From positions 13,188,501-13,252,500 of the forward strand of contig CM037462.1 in the NCBI GenBank assembly GCA_021014325.1: a stretch of 64,000 bases of DNA, read 5' to 3'. The notes below the pieces were generated by a model. That model worked only from the letters and a program-made list of their open reading frames with translations. It was not told where the DNA came from and made no database searches. A program made the translations under genes and the position numbers. This document shows, piece after piece, positions 45,001 through 56,400 of the stretch. Position 1 is the stretch's first letter, and each line of letters opens with the position of its first letter. Origin of the DNA: Plazaster borealis. Lineage: Eukaryota; Echinodermata; Asteroidea; Forcipulatida; Labidiasteridae.

Positions 45001-46810
45001 AATGTCTGTATGAAACATGCTCCTTGCTGATTTGCCCTGCCCTGTACCCCTGTGACCTCACACAACACAAGACACAATGCAGCAACCCAAATGGTAGAAA
45101 CTTGTTTCCATTTTGTGATGAGGTTTCAATAATGTTGGACTTTTTGTCCTGTGTTCGCGGTTGTGATGAAGCGAACCATTTCAGAACAACCATACACACA
45201 TCCATGCATGTTAAAATTGGACTTGTGTTGTGGTTAGGGAGGTAGGGGTAGGGGTCAAAAGAATGGGGTGTAGGGTAAGGTCAAGGTGCCGTCAGCGGCA
45301 TGAATGATGTTTACTTTATGCGCATGATCGTGAACGCTGATTCGCTGAAACAGCGGAATTGCCCATCTAGTCTTGTTCATGTCGCTGCTGTGCACTGCTT
45401 TATTGCAAACTGTAGGCGTCGTTGTATCTTGTTGTCGTCGAACACAAACAGAACTACATGTACATGTATAAATTGCATTACTTGTACAACATGTACCACA
45501 GCCGATCGGCGAAGGTCACATGTTCAGCACTTGATACAAGTGCGCTGCTTGCTGTGGCTCTTGTTCCATGTGGTGGCGCTGTGTGTGATAAATTGAATAC
45601 CATTCAATTGAATTTATAAAGACTATATTAGATTCAGAACTAGACCCAGTAACTGGGGCACTGTACTCCTTTATCAAAATTTTGACATCATCGGTCGTAC
45701 TAGCGCCCCAGGAAAAACTTGTATTTTCTCAAAGCAAAACTCAATTTGGCGATCACACTCTCGGCAGTATCCTAGGGTGCCCTGCCTTAACCGTGATGAC
45801 CACGCGGTTGAGGCAGGGCATCTGTCAAATTTTAGACGAGTGCCCTGCCTCAACCGTGACGACTATGCGGTTGAGGCAAGGCACCCGTCTAATCGACGGG
45901 TGCCTTGCCTCAACCGTGATAACAGCGCGGTTAAGGCAGGACACCCGTCTAAAATTTGACAGGTGCCCTGCCTCAACCGCGTGGTCACCACGGTTAAGGC
46001 AGGGCACCTGTGTGGGATCGCCAAATTGAGTTTTGCTTTTGGAGAATACAAGTTTTTCCTGGGGCCCTAGTACGACCGATGATGTCAAAATTTCGAAAAA
46101 GGAGTACAACGCCCCAGTTACTGGGTCTAATTCAGAACAGAGATTAGATGACAGGTCATACGGCTCAGTCAGCGTGCATGCACACCAAAACATTATGGCG
46201 CCGAATCGTGTGATTGTAAGCTCGGAAATTCTTCATCAAATTATTATACCACAACAAGCCTGCACAAAATCGTTTGATGTTGTATAAAATGTGTTCTCTA
46301 CGAATCAGGCAATGGTAAATGAAAAATGGGGGGGGGAATTTCGGCAAAAAAACAGCGAGTTTCCATTCAAAAGATCATCACAGCTCCTGATGCTATGTTA
46401 TGTGGTGCTAGGGCCAAGAAGCGGAGAGAATCCAGCCCATTGGCACTATATAATTGGGGGGGGGGGCGAGTGTAGGCCCAGCCAGCCCATCCCATATCGT
46501 CAGTCAACTAACTTGCTCCCATGACTCATCATTATTTATCACGACCATGACACAAGTCGATCCCTTTACCTGTTCGAGTCCAGTTAAAAGCAGGCACTGG
46601 AGTGCCTACATTATCACTTCCTATATGATCGACAGTGCCCGAGGCTGCGTTCACTTTTAATAAAACGTTCTTTCTAGCGATTCTCCGCTCATTGCACTGT
46701 TGAAGCACGTCACCGAGGGACAGCAACAACCCGCTGGATACCGTGTTCGTGACTAGCAGATACTTCGGTGAGAACATCCGCCTCGTCAATTGACGAATGA
46801 TACCAATCAT
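38996..46810 (-). CDS. MPV17L2-like (Mpv17/PMP22 family membrane protein), first three coding exons
   Basis: Mpv17/PMP22 proteins are small four-helix membrane proteins; MPV17L2 is a mitochondrial inner-membrane member linked to mitoribosome assembly. Three exons (46810-46570, 42880-42719, 39072-38996) join in matching phase to about 159 residues. Landmarks are FSPKYLLVTNTVSSGLLLSL and GDVLQQ, WTRTGRMLTIGILLGPLNHY then WYLGLDRFLPG, DEIIASPVMTSIFFVG, and MGLLEGKTWAESV. These match the family order, and the WTR.GRM and GP..HYWY motifs are characteristic. The ATG at 46810 is the first in-frame one after a stop. The last exon (ADW.VWP.AQ..NF motif) is not found. No breaks are seen. It could be another Mpv17 paralogue. 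Confidence 0.75.
39296..39545 (+). mobile_element. tRNA-derived SINE split by a 154-bp insertion
   Basis: The head ttagatacctcagttggta stops at 39310 and continues after 39464 as ttggtaaagcacaggcacat with the B box caggttcaaatcccactctg. The insert 39311-39464 is flanked by ttggta (39305-39310 and 39465-39470). The B-box region also holds a small duplication of ggtcccaggttca. Confidence 0.7.
39802..39939. repeat. Foldback family J
   Basis: Ends ggccgtttccgaattggcgg and gccgccaattcagacacgg; arms and centre as in 32046-32187. Confidence 0.82.
40378..40505. repeat. Foldback family J, diverged
   Basis: Ends aggccatgtccgaattggtg and gttgaacatggcct. It shares gctaagggtgatgccaaggg with the J core; the right arm is diverged. 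Confidence 0.65.
40529..41142. repeat. Foldback family C split by a TTAA element
   Basis: Left end gggcctagtttccttgagct; the core resumes after the insertion as tccttgttgtgcttagctat and ends gaaattaggccca. Confidence 0.8.
40650..41078. mobile_element. TTAA-flanked element, family I, nested
   Basis: TTAA at 40650-40653 and 41075-41078. The body (gttgagaaaacagcaaaaa) matches a second copy at 48530-48990. The 126-codon ORF inside (40760-41140) crosses the element end and is not a gene. Confidence 0.82.
41385..41530. repeat. Minisatellite-family remnant
   Basis: Shares aggcctgttacttcagag, cattgtcttggtgccctttg and ccagtagaaatgt with 6100-6480. Confidence 0.6.
41998..42460. repeat. Duplicate of the 33345-33735 block
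   Basis: Carries the same chain: ggcaggagattctgttcccc, cagcccatgttaatttccca, gcctgtttaaccaggatcgg, gagttttagagtg and 90 bp of flank (aaaatcgacttgacacatca). It has its own internal tandem duplication of gaccgagaccaggccccctg. Confidence 0.88.
42719..42880 (-). CDS. MPV17L2-like coding exon 2
   Basis: A 162-nt exon in phase 1/1; acceptor ttgtttacag, donor gtgagt. Encodes GRMLTIGILLGPLNHYWYLG, then LDRFLPGIKGKTIAKKILLD and EIIASPVMTSIFFV, the TM2-TM3 region with the conserved DQ..ASP-type motif (here DE..ASP). Confidence 0.88.
43026..43690. repeat. Minisatellite, about 105 bp x 6
   Basis: Units contain ttttcattttgcaacgggca, cttccactggaaaattgtca, gggaaacttttgaaggggca and caaggccacgaccaggggca. 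Starts of ttttcatttt recur about every 105 bp. The 100-codon ORFs on both strands result from the unit length being near a multiple of three. It lies in MPV17L2 intron 1. Confidence 0.93.
43736..43872. repeat. Dispersed repeat M
   Basis: Matches 23655-23765 (agccatggggtttcc, acccatgcacccaataatgc, gcagtctgtggtacc). Confidence 0.65.
43945..44126. repeat. Foldback element
   Basis: Ends tattgacctttatcacactg/ccgccatcttg and caagatggccgcaccatgat/aaaggtctatt. The centre has weaker pairing. Confidence 0.75.
44236..44366. repeat. Foldback family D, short copy
   Basis: Ends ggccctaatttcatggcact and agtgctatgaaattgggccc, arms with gaattctgcgcttacg and gcgtaagcgcagaattattt. Confidence 0.85.
44649..45002. 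mobile_element. TTAA-flanked family A element
   Basis: TTAA at both ends; a deletion of about 18 bp removed part of the gatgaaagaaaaaacaccct block present in other copies. Confidence 0.9.
45641..46129. mobile_element. Nested palindrome: foldback element with four internal hairpins
   Basis: The element starts tagacccagtaactggggc and ends gccccagttactgggtcta, flanked by the exact 9-bp duplication attcagaac (45632-45640 and 46130-46138). Outer arms of about 130 bp pair with each other. The central 45778-46010 holds four successive hairpins, each with stem gtgccctgcctcaaccg and its complement around an 11-12-nt loop, separated by linkers that are themselves complementary (tgtcaaattttagacg and cgtctaaaatttgaca). 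Noncoding; ORFs on both strands mirror each other. TSD length suggests a Mutator-like or foldback transposon. Confidence 0.92.
46570..46810 (-). CDS. MPV17L2-like coding exon 1
   Basis: Starts MIGIIRQLTRRMFSPKYLLV and ends in WTRTG with donor gtaaag. It has a short basic N-terminus, then TM1 with the LGDVLQQ motif. About 40 residues between LQQ and WTR (RRIARKNVLLKVNAASGTVD onward) are specific to this protein. An upstream TTG codon at 46834 is in frame but ATG is preferred. Confidence 0.82.
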
Positions 46811-47743
46811 ACTGGCCGCTCTTTGAATGTCCAAAGATTGTCAGGAAAGTCATCGAGGATGTGTCAGTTGGAACAAATCGATGAAATTACATCATTCATT
46901 TTTGCGCCAAGTCAGAACATTTCAACTTTCAGGTACATGCTGCTTGTCAATATAGGTCTTGGTTTCTTTTCAGCACGATATTAAATACGTTCATAACGGG
47001 ATTGTAGTCCGACTAAAAATTGCTCAGCATGAACGTTGAGGGCCTTGTGTACACACAAACTCCGTGTAAGTGGGGAAGAAAAAAAATAGAAGAACGTCCA
47101 AGGATGTGCGTGCCATTTCTAGGCACAAGTATAATAATTCTTCATAAAATAAATTGAAAGAAATAAAGACAAAAATCACATTGGAAACAGTCTCCATCGT
47201 GGTTATTACATTCTGGGCCCCCATCAGACCCACCAATCAGCCAATGAGTTTTATTCCTTGTAGGCTCATTCGCAAAATACAACAACAAAACCCCAAAACA
47301 AAATAATGTCTTTGCCCCCCCCCCCCCGCCCCACCCACCCTCAAAGGGGGACGTGTCTAGTACAACTGAAGAGCCAACACGCCTCCAAAAATAAATTTAC
47401 ACAAGGTCATTGTACCTGTAGTTTGACTCGTTATCCGGGTCCTAACGCATATCACGCCATTTTATACTGAATTTTCAGATGATAATGGGCACGACACATC
47501 GAATGCTGGCAATATGAATTTAGGTCGATGGGGAGATCAGGACTGTTATCATTGGAAGGCGCAAGTTTAAAGTTTACAAAAGGAAAAAGATAACGCAAAG
47601 AAATTTGCTTTTGTGAAAAGTCTTCAAGTGGACCCCTGAACCCAACCCCTGGATCCAACCATTCAAATTTCGATTGTTTTTACATTAATTGGACGGAAGC
47701 CCGAAACCTCCAACTTCCCAACTTTATTGAGCAAGTGACCGTA

Positions 47744-48121
47744 TTAAAGACAGTGGACACTATTGGTAATTGTCAAAGACCAGTCTTCTCACTTGGTGTA
47801 TCTCAACATATGCATAAAATAACAAGCCTGTGAAAACTTGAGCTCGATTGGTCATCGAGGAGAGAATAATGGAAAAGAAAAAAAAAAAAAAAAAACCTTT
47901 GTCAAACGGAGTCAGCAATGATGATTTTGAGACCTCATCTTACTTTTTTATCTCTCGAAAATCAAATTCGTGAAAACTTCTTTCTCGAAAAACTTCACAC
48001 TTCAGAGGGAGCGCCACAATTTTTTTTTATACTATCAACCAATACTCCCTACTACCATGTTACCAAGGTTTTATGCTAATAAATATTTTGAGTAATTACC
48101 AATAGTGTCCACTGCCTTTAA
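47744..48121. mobile_element. TTAA-flanked family A2 element
   Basis: TTAA at both ends; termini agacagtggacactattggt and accaatagtgtccactgcct are perfect inverted copies apart from one base. Confidence 0.9.
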
Positions 48122-48529
48122 TTGTATAAGCATACCGGTACATACGGAAATAACATGACAGCGGTATTTTTCGATCCTAAAACAAAACTCTCTGTTTTTA
48201 TTAATTGATAAAACTTTATACACACTAAACAGTTATAGAGCCTACAACAGTAGACCATTGTCATAGTACAACCACGTTGATTTCCTCTGTTCCAATCAAT
48301 GTAACGAAATCGAGGCTGGACGGCAAATAGTCTGATCATTACATGGATATGTGAATAATGTATTCGTCGTATAGAACATGGCAAGGTTGGTTGCATCTTG
48401 ACAATGGGTTAATATTGAGACATTAGGCCTATGTACATAATTATTGTTAGGTTTCTACAAGTTATTTACATCTTCAACTAAAGTTAGGTTAAATTACAAT
48501 AATTTAGGTCCTTATGCAGGGTCATCATC

Positions 48530-48990
48530 GTTTGATGTTTGTCAATGTAATTCTGATTTGTAGGAAAAAGATATCAAGAAAGATACAACAAAAGTCACGT
48601 GAAAGTTTCATATGCACACAGCACAGTGTCTCTACTTGTTGAGAAAACAGCAAAAATAAAACAAAAATTTCACAGTATTTTCACTGAAGAAAGTCGAATC
48701 CGCCCACGTTTAGTTGGTACCAACCATATCTTTTTGAAGGCAGCGTTCAAACATTTGCGAAGCAAATTTAAAATAAATTCGCCCATCCATAGGCCTACAG
48801 GCGATCTTTGGAGATTCAAAATTGTTTACATACTTTTGATTTATAATCAATGGGTGCACTTCCGACGAAATAGTTTCGCAGGTGGTTAGGCCTACACCAA
48901 TACCATCTTTGTAAAAAGTAAAGGCTCCCTGATAAAAAGTGCACATCAAACAATTTCTTTTCGGTGTTATTACAAAGGTATGACCCTATA
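48530..48990. mobile_element. Family I element, ends decayed
   Basis: Shares ttgttgagaaaacagcaaaa, ttagttggtaccaaccatat and ggtgcacttccgacgaaata with 40650-41078. Confidence 0.65.
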
Positions 48991-49432
48991 CCTTTAGAAT
49001 ATCGGTTTTGAAATTTGAAAAAAAACCCTGCAATAATTTATATTCGTCCACCATTGCATTCATAATCTGTGAAAAACTCATTTTTGAAGTATTTTTTAAA
49101 ACCCTTTTTCAAATAACTGTTAATAGATAACTGTCAACTCTGTTTTAGACCAGCAATGCTCTTTGTTTACATTGTTGTATGTTTTCCCGGTCAATTTCGG
49201 CAAATAAGCAGCCAATTTTTAAACGGTCGCGACCGGTCGTCGCGTTTTTCGATTTCGCGCAAAATTGAAAGCTCCTCAAAACAGTCATTCAATAATAACA
49301 AATCAAATTTTGACAATCCAATCGAAGAGCATTCAATTCACAACAGCTTTTCGCAGAAATGTCCCCCCCCCCCCCCACCACCACCCCTGCGCTCTGGTGG
49401 ATTGAATGCCGATTTCGCATGGCTAACGACGT

Positions 49433-49771
49433 TTACAGGCACTTGGTAATTACTCAAAATACTACAAGCGTAACAACCTACTTGGTAACGAGCAACGGAG
49501 AGCTGTCGATAGTATAAAACATTGTGAGAAACGACTCCCTCTGAAGTAGCGTAGTTTTTGAGAAAGAAGTAATTTCTCACTAACTTAATAACATACTTGA
49601 AAGCACACCAATTTGTACAACGAGGGTGTTTTTTCTTTCATCATTTTCTTGCAATATCGATGACCAATTGACCCCAAATTTTCACAGGCTTGTTATGTTA
49701 TGCATATGTTGGGATACACCAAGTGAGAACACTGGTCTTTGACAATTACCAAACGTGTTCAGTGCCTTTAA
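49433..49771. mobile_element. Family A element, left TTAA changed
   Basis: Right end ccaaacgtgttcagtgcctttaa is intact; the left end reads tttacaggcacttggtaatt. Confidence 0.85.
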
Positions 49772-49892
49772 GTGGCTAAACGTCACAGCCACACGTTAAA
49801 ATATAATTGTAAAATGCCACTTTAGGTGATACTATATGTCGCCCTGAGCGAATTGAATGTTGCGATATGGCGTACACTGGTTGTCAACAATT

Positions 49893-50060
49893 ACACTCTA
49901 AAAACTCTCAGGTCAGAAACTGAAGCGGATTCCGGGTCTCAGGGGTCCTGACCCATTTCTGGGTCAAGCTGACCCGAAAAGTGTAACAAAAATAAAAATG
50001 GGATTTTAGCTCGGATTCCACTTGAAACAGGTTCATTTTTTTGTCTGTGTGCTCTCTGCC
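49893..50060. repeat. GGGTC family fragment
   Basis: Begins cactctaaaaactctcaggt and includes ctgacccatttctgggtca; the right arm is missing. Confidence 0.65.
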
Positions 50061-50167
50061 TCTCTCTCTCTCTATATTCATGTATTTCCACTTGACTGCT
50101 TTGTTACACTTACACCTGTTCATGTGTGTTGTGTTGTAATTTAGCCTAAATGTGAGACGCTATTATG

Positions 50168-50275
50168 ACGTTGAGGTTTTTAGAGACTTGCAATATATTT
50201 TTCCACTTTCATAAGGAAACTCTCTATTTGGAAATGAGTGCATTACACAACTGAATTTGACTTCATATAGCCCCT
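50168..50275. repeat. Foldback H fragment
   Basis: Only the right arm (gttttagagacttgcaata, aatgagtgcattacacaact) remains. Confidence 0.55.
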
Positions 50276-50351
50276 CTCTGTGATTGTTTTGTTTTCGTTC
50301 TCGGCACTTCTCCCCAGGCTGGGTTTATCCGTTCTCTGAGCTCGGGTGTGC

Positions 50352-50460
50352 TCATTGGGCAAAGCTTGGCCGTCGATTGAGTTTGATGGGTCCTACGTTA
50401 GGGCGAGCCGCTATGATGAACAGTGCCTGCTCTAGTAAATACTCCTCCCACGAAATGGTC
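50352..50460 (-). CDS. PHF24-like last coding exon
   Basis: Acceptor ttttctctgcag. Encodes GTISWEEYLLEQALFIIAAR then PNVGPIKLNRRPSFAQ and TGA. Mammalian PHF24 ends with a similar W..FL.E..LYILAARPNS segment. No AATAAA is evident in the next 300 bases. Confidence 0.85.
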
Positions 50461-53400
50461 CTGCAGAGAAAAGAGGATGCAGAGGTATAACATGGCCAGT
50501 TTCGAAACCATGGTATTTTTTTTTTTTTACATTTAAGGTTGCAATTTCATAGAGTTGCTTCAGCAGAAAATAAGATTTCTGCTTAAGCAGCTCTTTGAAA
50601 TTGGGCCACGGACATTTTAAATATAATTATATACATGTACATATATATATGTATTTTTCACATTTTCTTTTTTAACAATTTATTTTCCGCTTATCAAAAT
50701 TGAGCTGGATACCAGTCAGAGGTGGTGTAATGTGACACGATATTTTGGCTGGTAAGCTTATTCTGGTAAACATCACTTTGTTGTGCTTAGCTCCTTTTTG
50801 TGCTTAAGAAGCTCTGTGAAACTGTGCACTTCTTCAGCATGATTATTGACTGCTGTAGATGAAAAGTTTATAGGAACGAGTAATCTGAAATTAGGAGTTG
50901 TTTCTCATCTCCCGCCCATTTTAAAACTATTGATTTTCTCTTATTTTGTTTCATCTGCATCTTCTAGTACGGCAGATTTAGGTGATGGGATTGAGCCTTT
51001 GACGATACAAGCATTAAATTTGGCACACAGCCACAGAATGTAATGAGAAATATTATTTGGCTGTAAGGCCATCGCGTGTCGTGGCCGAGCGGTTTCATCG
51101 GACTCAAGTTCTGGTTGCCGAGTCATCGGTAGCCTTTAGTCAAGGCGCACCGCGGCACACCAGCCCAGATATCACGCACGAAAAAAAGACTAGTGCGAGC
51201 GGCGAAGCCGCCAAGCGCCTTTACCAACTCGTTCAGCTAATCAGTTATTCATGATCATGAAATAATTATTTATATATGCAATTTCTTGATAACCATTCAC
51301 CGTAAACTATAGATATTGGACTCTGCTGTCAGTTCACCTGAAATTTTAATTTTTTGAGCAGCAAATCTTATGCTTTGCTTAAACGATTTGTCATCAACAC
51401 TTCCGCTAGTACTACTAGTCGCCATCTTGCTAATAATTTGCATCAAATTTGCATTAAACGTTCATGTGACGTCTTGCAAGTAATTGTGTCTTCTTATTGG
51501 CCAACAACTCATCACGCTAATGCATTATGCATTACATTTCTCCTACCAAAATCGGTAGCAAAACATAAAGAAAAACATAAAACCCCAAAACGACTTGGTA
51601 AAGGCGCTTCGCGGCTTCGCCGCTCGCGCTAGTCTTTTTTCGTGCGTGATATCTGGGCCGGGGTGCCGCGGTGCGCCTTGACTAAAGTCTAAGTCTTCGG
51701 GGGTGTGGGTTCGAATCCCGGTCATGACACATGTGTCATTGAGCACTTAACTACAAAACACTTAACCTACAATTGCTTCTCTTCACCCAGGGTTATAAAT
51801 GGGTAGGCCTACCTGTGAGGGCAGAGATGGTTCCTGTGATTTATTTAGCTTAGTGCGCTACATTACTTGGCAGCACAGGCTGTATACTCCCTAGGTAGCT
51901 GAGATGGTTTAGGAATGAAATAAATGGCCCAGTAACCAAGGGTATTAATATTCAAAGCGCAATGACCACTCGTTGGAATTGCGGTTTATAAGAGTCGATA
52001 TTATTATTGTTGTTATTATTGCAGATTTGTCCATTGAAAAATTAAAGATTTAATAACAATCAATGCAGCCATTTTAAACAATTTGAAAGTTGTCTGTTAT
52101 TCTACCTATAATTATTTGAAGAAAAAAAATCTGCGACGGCCCTGTAGCAAAATATCTTTCTCATGACATACACAGACGGTGTGCCAAATTCCATGCTTGG
52201 ATCATGAAAGACACACCTTTTTTTCCCCAAAAAACATTTCCCCCTATCTGCCCCAGTATTCTCATGAGGTCTTACCCTGAACAATCTTCGTCTGCACTCA
52301 TCAGCAGATTGGTGTTGGTATCAATGTGCCTGTTAAACTCCTCACTCTTGGCTTTCCAAACATCTTCGGAAATTTTTCGTCTGTGAAATAAAAAGGGATA
52401 TACCAGATTAACATAGAAAGCCTTTAGTTCCCTAAATACGCCATTTTTGAGGGCAACTTGGGTTTGGGTTTTGTGCTGCGTCAAGCATGCTTATTTTTTT
52501 GTTTCCTACGCGGTGGAGTGGTTCACCACACCCAATCAAGCAAGGAATTTTTGACAGGACTCCCGCGCGCCGCACGTTGCATTTACGCATATTGCCCGTA
52601 AGGATGTCAGGCTTTTTAAATGGGAACAATCTACACAAGTTATGGATAACATGGTTACCGACTGCCGTACAGGAGCAGGGACAGAATAATACACACAGTT
52701 GGACAGAATCATCATGAGCCATGTGTTTGAGATAACATTCACATTTTCCATTTCGTTTAAACGCTGCCCCACATTATTTCTAAATCAGACCTATAGGTTT
52801 ACATGGTGAAGAATAGAGGGTCTCCAAGGTCAAATTAAGTTTTGTGACGCACTCATTTTCCAATTTGAAGTGTGACGTCATCAACAGCTTTTTTTGGATT
52901 TTGACAAAAATTGCACTTCGAGGGTATCAAATACTCTGGTATTTTACACCACTTTTAACGTGAGGTTTTAGAGACTTTTCATAAGGACTCTATTGGTTAA
53001 ATGAGTGTATCACAAAACCAAATTTGACCGTTGGAGACCCTCTCTAAGGCAGTATTGGATCTTAAGTTGTTAAAGTTATAATATTTGACGTAAACCATCA
53101 AAAACTAGTGCTACTGTTACAATAATAACCCTTTCGTTTAGATGAACGTACAAGTTACTACGCGAACTTGATGACTAATAGACGAATTTTGAAGGTCGTT
53201 TTTTCGGTTTGCTAAACACAAACACCGATCCGGAGTGTGTAATTTGTTGGTGTTTAGTGGACGAAAGCAATCAGCCATTATTCATCTATCAGGAGACGAA
53301 ACTCCACAAGCTAAAAGCTAAAAGCTAAAGCTTTTTGAAAAATTTAACAAACTGGAACGCAAGCACCAATCCGGGTGTGTTATTTTGGGGGTTTAGTGGA

Positions 53401-56400
53401 AGAAAAAAATCATTCCATTATTAATCTACAAGAGACGAAACTCCATTAGGAAATAAAAGCTTTTTGAAGAAAAAAAACACCACTTCAACAAAAAACAACC
53501 ACACACATAAATTAAAGTCAGTCTGACTTTGAGATAGAAGACCCTTCACCTTTGACATGCCCTTATTTTGACTTCAAGTGTGCCTAAAACCTAAACCTGA
53601 TCTTCATTCTGATACTGACTCTAAAACTGATTTTAAACCTGACTCTGAAATTGACCCTAACGTTTACTATCATTGGTTCAGAAGTTGTTATCTTTTTAAT
53701 TTGAACTTCCTGTTTGGACCGGAAGAAAGGTCAAATTGGGAACGCGTTTTTTAATAAATTGTTCAATGTGCCATAAGCTACAATATGGCACACAAGTTAT
53801 AACTTGATGACACAAGGTTCAGGAAATGTGATTATTTACATTTGAACTTCTTTTTTGGACCGGAAGGAAAGGTCAAGTCAAATTGGTGTCACATTTTTGA
53901 ATATAATGTCAAATTACAACACTTTTGACATAAAGTATTCAAAAGGATGACCCCAGTTTGACCCTTACTTCCGGTCCAAACAGGAAGCTCTAAAATGTAT
54001 TTAAAAAAACTCACATCTCCTGAACCACGAGTCCTTCAAGTCCAAACAGAAAGTTCAAATTATAAAAATCATGTTTCCGCAAATTTCCTGAAACACATGT
54101 CATAAAGTCCTCATCTTTGTGCCGTCTTGTACCTTATGACACCTTTGAAAAAATAAGATCACCATGCTTGCTTGAATTACGTTTACTTGTTACACACGCA
54201 CAGATGTCCTTGGGGGATACGTCAGTTGGTTTCAATATCACTGTAAAAAAAAGGGTAAAAATTACCCAACTTTTTACCCAACGTTGGTTCAAATATCAGC
54301 CCCACCAGTTTTTGGGCAATTATTGCCCAACAGCCGTTGGGTAAACCATTTACTAAATTATTGCAAAAACCCCACACACATAGTTTTAATTCTTTATTAC
54401 ACAGCTGTTTGTTTATGCTGTATACCATTTTATTGGTTAAAAGTATTTGTCATATACTGCACACACTTTCCAACCAACTGTTAGTGATTATATTATTGAA
54501 TAATGTATGTTTGTATAAGTATATATCCATTCATTGGTAATTTTGTTTGACCAATTGTTGGGTAGAAAGGTTTGATGTAGCAGTTGGGCAATTATACTTG
54601 ACCAAGTGTTGTTGTTAACCACTTGATTCACAGTTCCTGTGATACCTCGTACAACCATCGAAACGATTTTGTTTCCACAGTGGCGAGTGGTGGCGAGCTG
54701 TGCCCTTGGCGTCCCTTTAAATAATGTGGGGTTGCCCAGTGGTTTATAGATGCTTTTGAAGGTTAGTTTTAACTAAATAACGTTTGTTTTCTGTTTAGTT
54801 GTACACAGTCGTGGCAGTTGTAGTGCAAGCAATGCAGTGATAGTGCGCCATTCATGTATTGTTGTTTAACGTACACACATACATGTTACACACATACGCC
54901 GGCGTTGCATGATTGTCTACATAGTACGCACTGCCTGCCCGATGTTTGTAACATTGAACACGAATGGCATGAAACTAAAAATAATTCAATGCAGTAGCAC
55001 TGTGTTGCTTGCTCTGCCACTTTCACGACTGTGTACAACTAAATAGGAAACAACACTTCATATTTAGTTAAAAACCAACCTTCAAAAGATCTGAGCAACC
55101 CCAACCCCGCTCGTTTAAGAGAGGACACGGCCACAGCCACTCTCGAAAAGATCGTTTTATGCTTTTATGCATGCACGGCGTTTCGGTCGCGGGAACAAGA
55201 ATGCCCAGATGTTGTTGTTGGGCAAATCTTTGATCGAAGTGCGCATGATCGGATAATTTCAACTAATGTGCATCATTTTCACCAACAATTACGATTAATT
55301 AAAAATATGGGCAACAGTGTAACCAAACAATTATGATGCATTCAGATTAAAAATTTACCAACATTTGTTTAACTTTTTTAAAAAAGGGCAAACAAAATGT
55401 TTGCCCAACCACAACAATTGTTGCTTTCGTTGGGCAATTATTGACCAATAATTGTGGAAATTACTTTGCCAAACAAAATGTGCTACATGATTTGACCAAC
55501 GTTTTTGCAGTGTATGTTGTTCATTGTACAAAGAATCCTCCCATCATCAAACTTTTTTGATTATATACTTGTGGGATACTGTTTAACTGCCTAAAATGCC
55601 GGACGACGCCACCATGACATCATTTATTGCGCGTTTTGTATCTGTGTACAAAACCCACGGCTCTAAAATTCTAAACGATGCTATTCGTATTTTGTACAAT
55701 GTACAATAGACTCCCATATACGGTGGGAGACTTAGACATGTGTATTTATTTACGAAATTCAGAAAAAGATTGAGTGAAGCTCATCCTCGGTGTTCGCTGT
55801 GCGCCGCATCAATTTGTCATCATTTAGAGTAATAATATTGAAATAGGGCCTTCCTTTTACCAGAAATTCTGTAGGTTTTATATTATCATTATCTATTTGT
55901 TTATCGGGTTTGCCGAACTTTGACCTTCTCACACCCAAAACATTGTCAACTTTCATTTCAAGGCAACCCCACCCAAGTTACAAGTCCAAATGTCACTCTC
56001 ACTGTGTAACTTCTCTTCTTATTAAAGAATCCTTTTTCATAGCATCTAAGCTCCAATAAGCAATCTGTACTGACTTTCCGGAAACCATTCACCATTGTGG
56101 CCTTGACCTTTTGACCTTTTGACCCTCAAAACATTCCCAACTTTCCTTTTCTCAAGGGCAACCCCCACCCAAGTTACAAAGCCAATTGTGACTTCTAACT
56201 CGTCCGGAAACGAAAGCCGAACGGATGGCCTGACAATAAGCAAATTGGTCTGACTTTTTTTGTTTAAGACTGAGAAGTGCTCAATATTTTATCAAGGCAA
56301 AGAGCTAGCTGTATTGTGTGCATAATGGCTGATACCAAACCATGCATATTGGCAAGCGTTTGATGAGCATTATACCACGTAAACATTTAATAATTCATAC

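Noticed and set aside
45770..46010. CRISPR-like array (regular repeats with spacers)
   Set aside because: Only four units, each itself a hairpin, with linkers that pair with each other and an overall palindrome with target duplication. The genome is eukaryotic, so this is a foldback element.
52432..52772. Minus-strand ORFs of 78-96 codons and a plus-strand ORF
   Set aside because: Overlapping open frames on both strands with no recognisable domain; the supported coding part is only the exon at 52276-52380.
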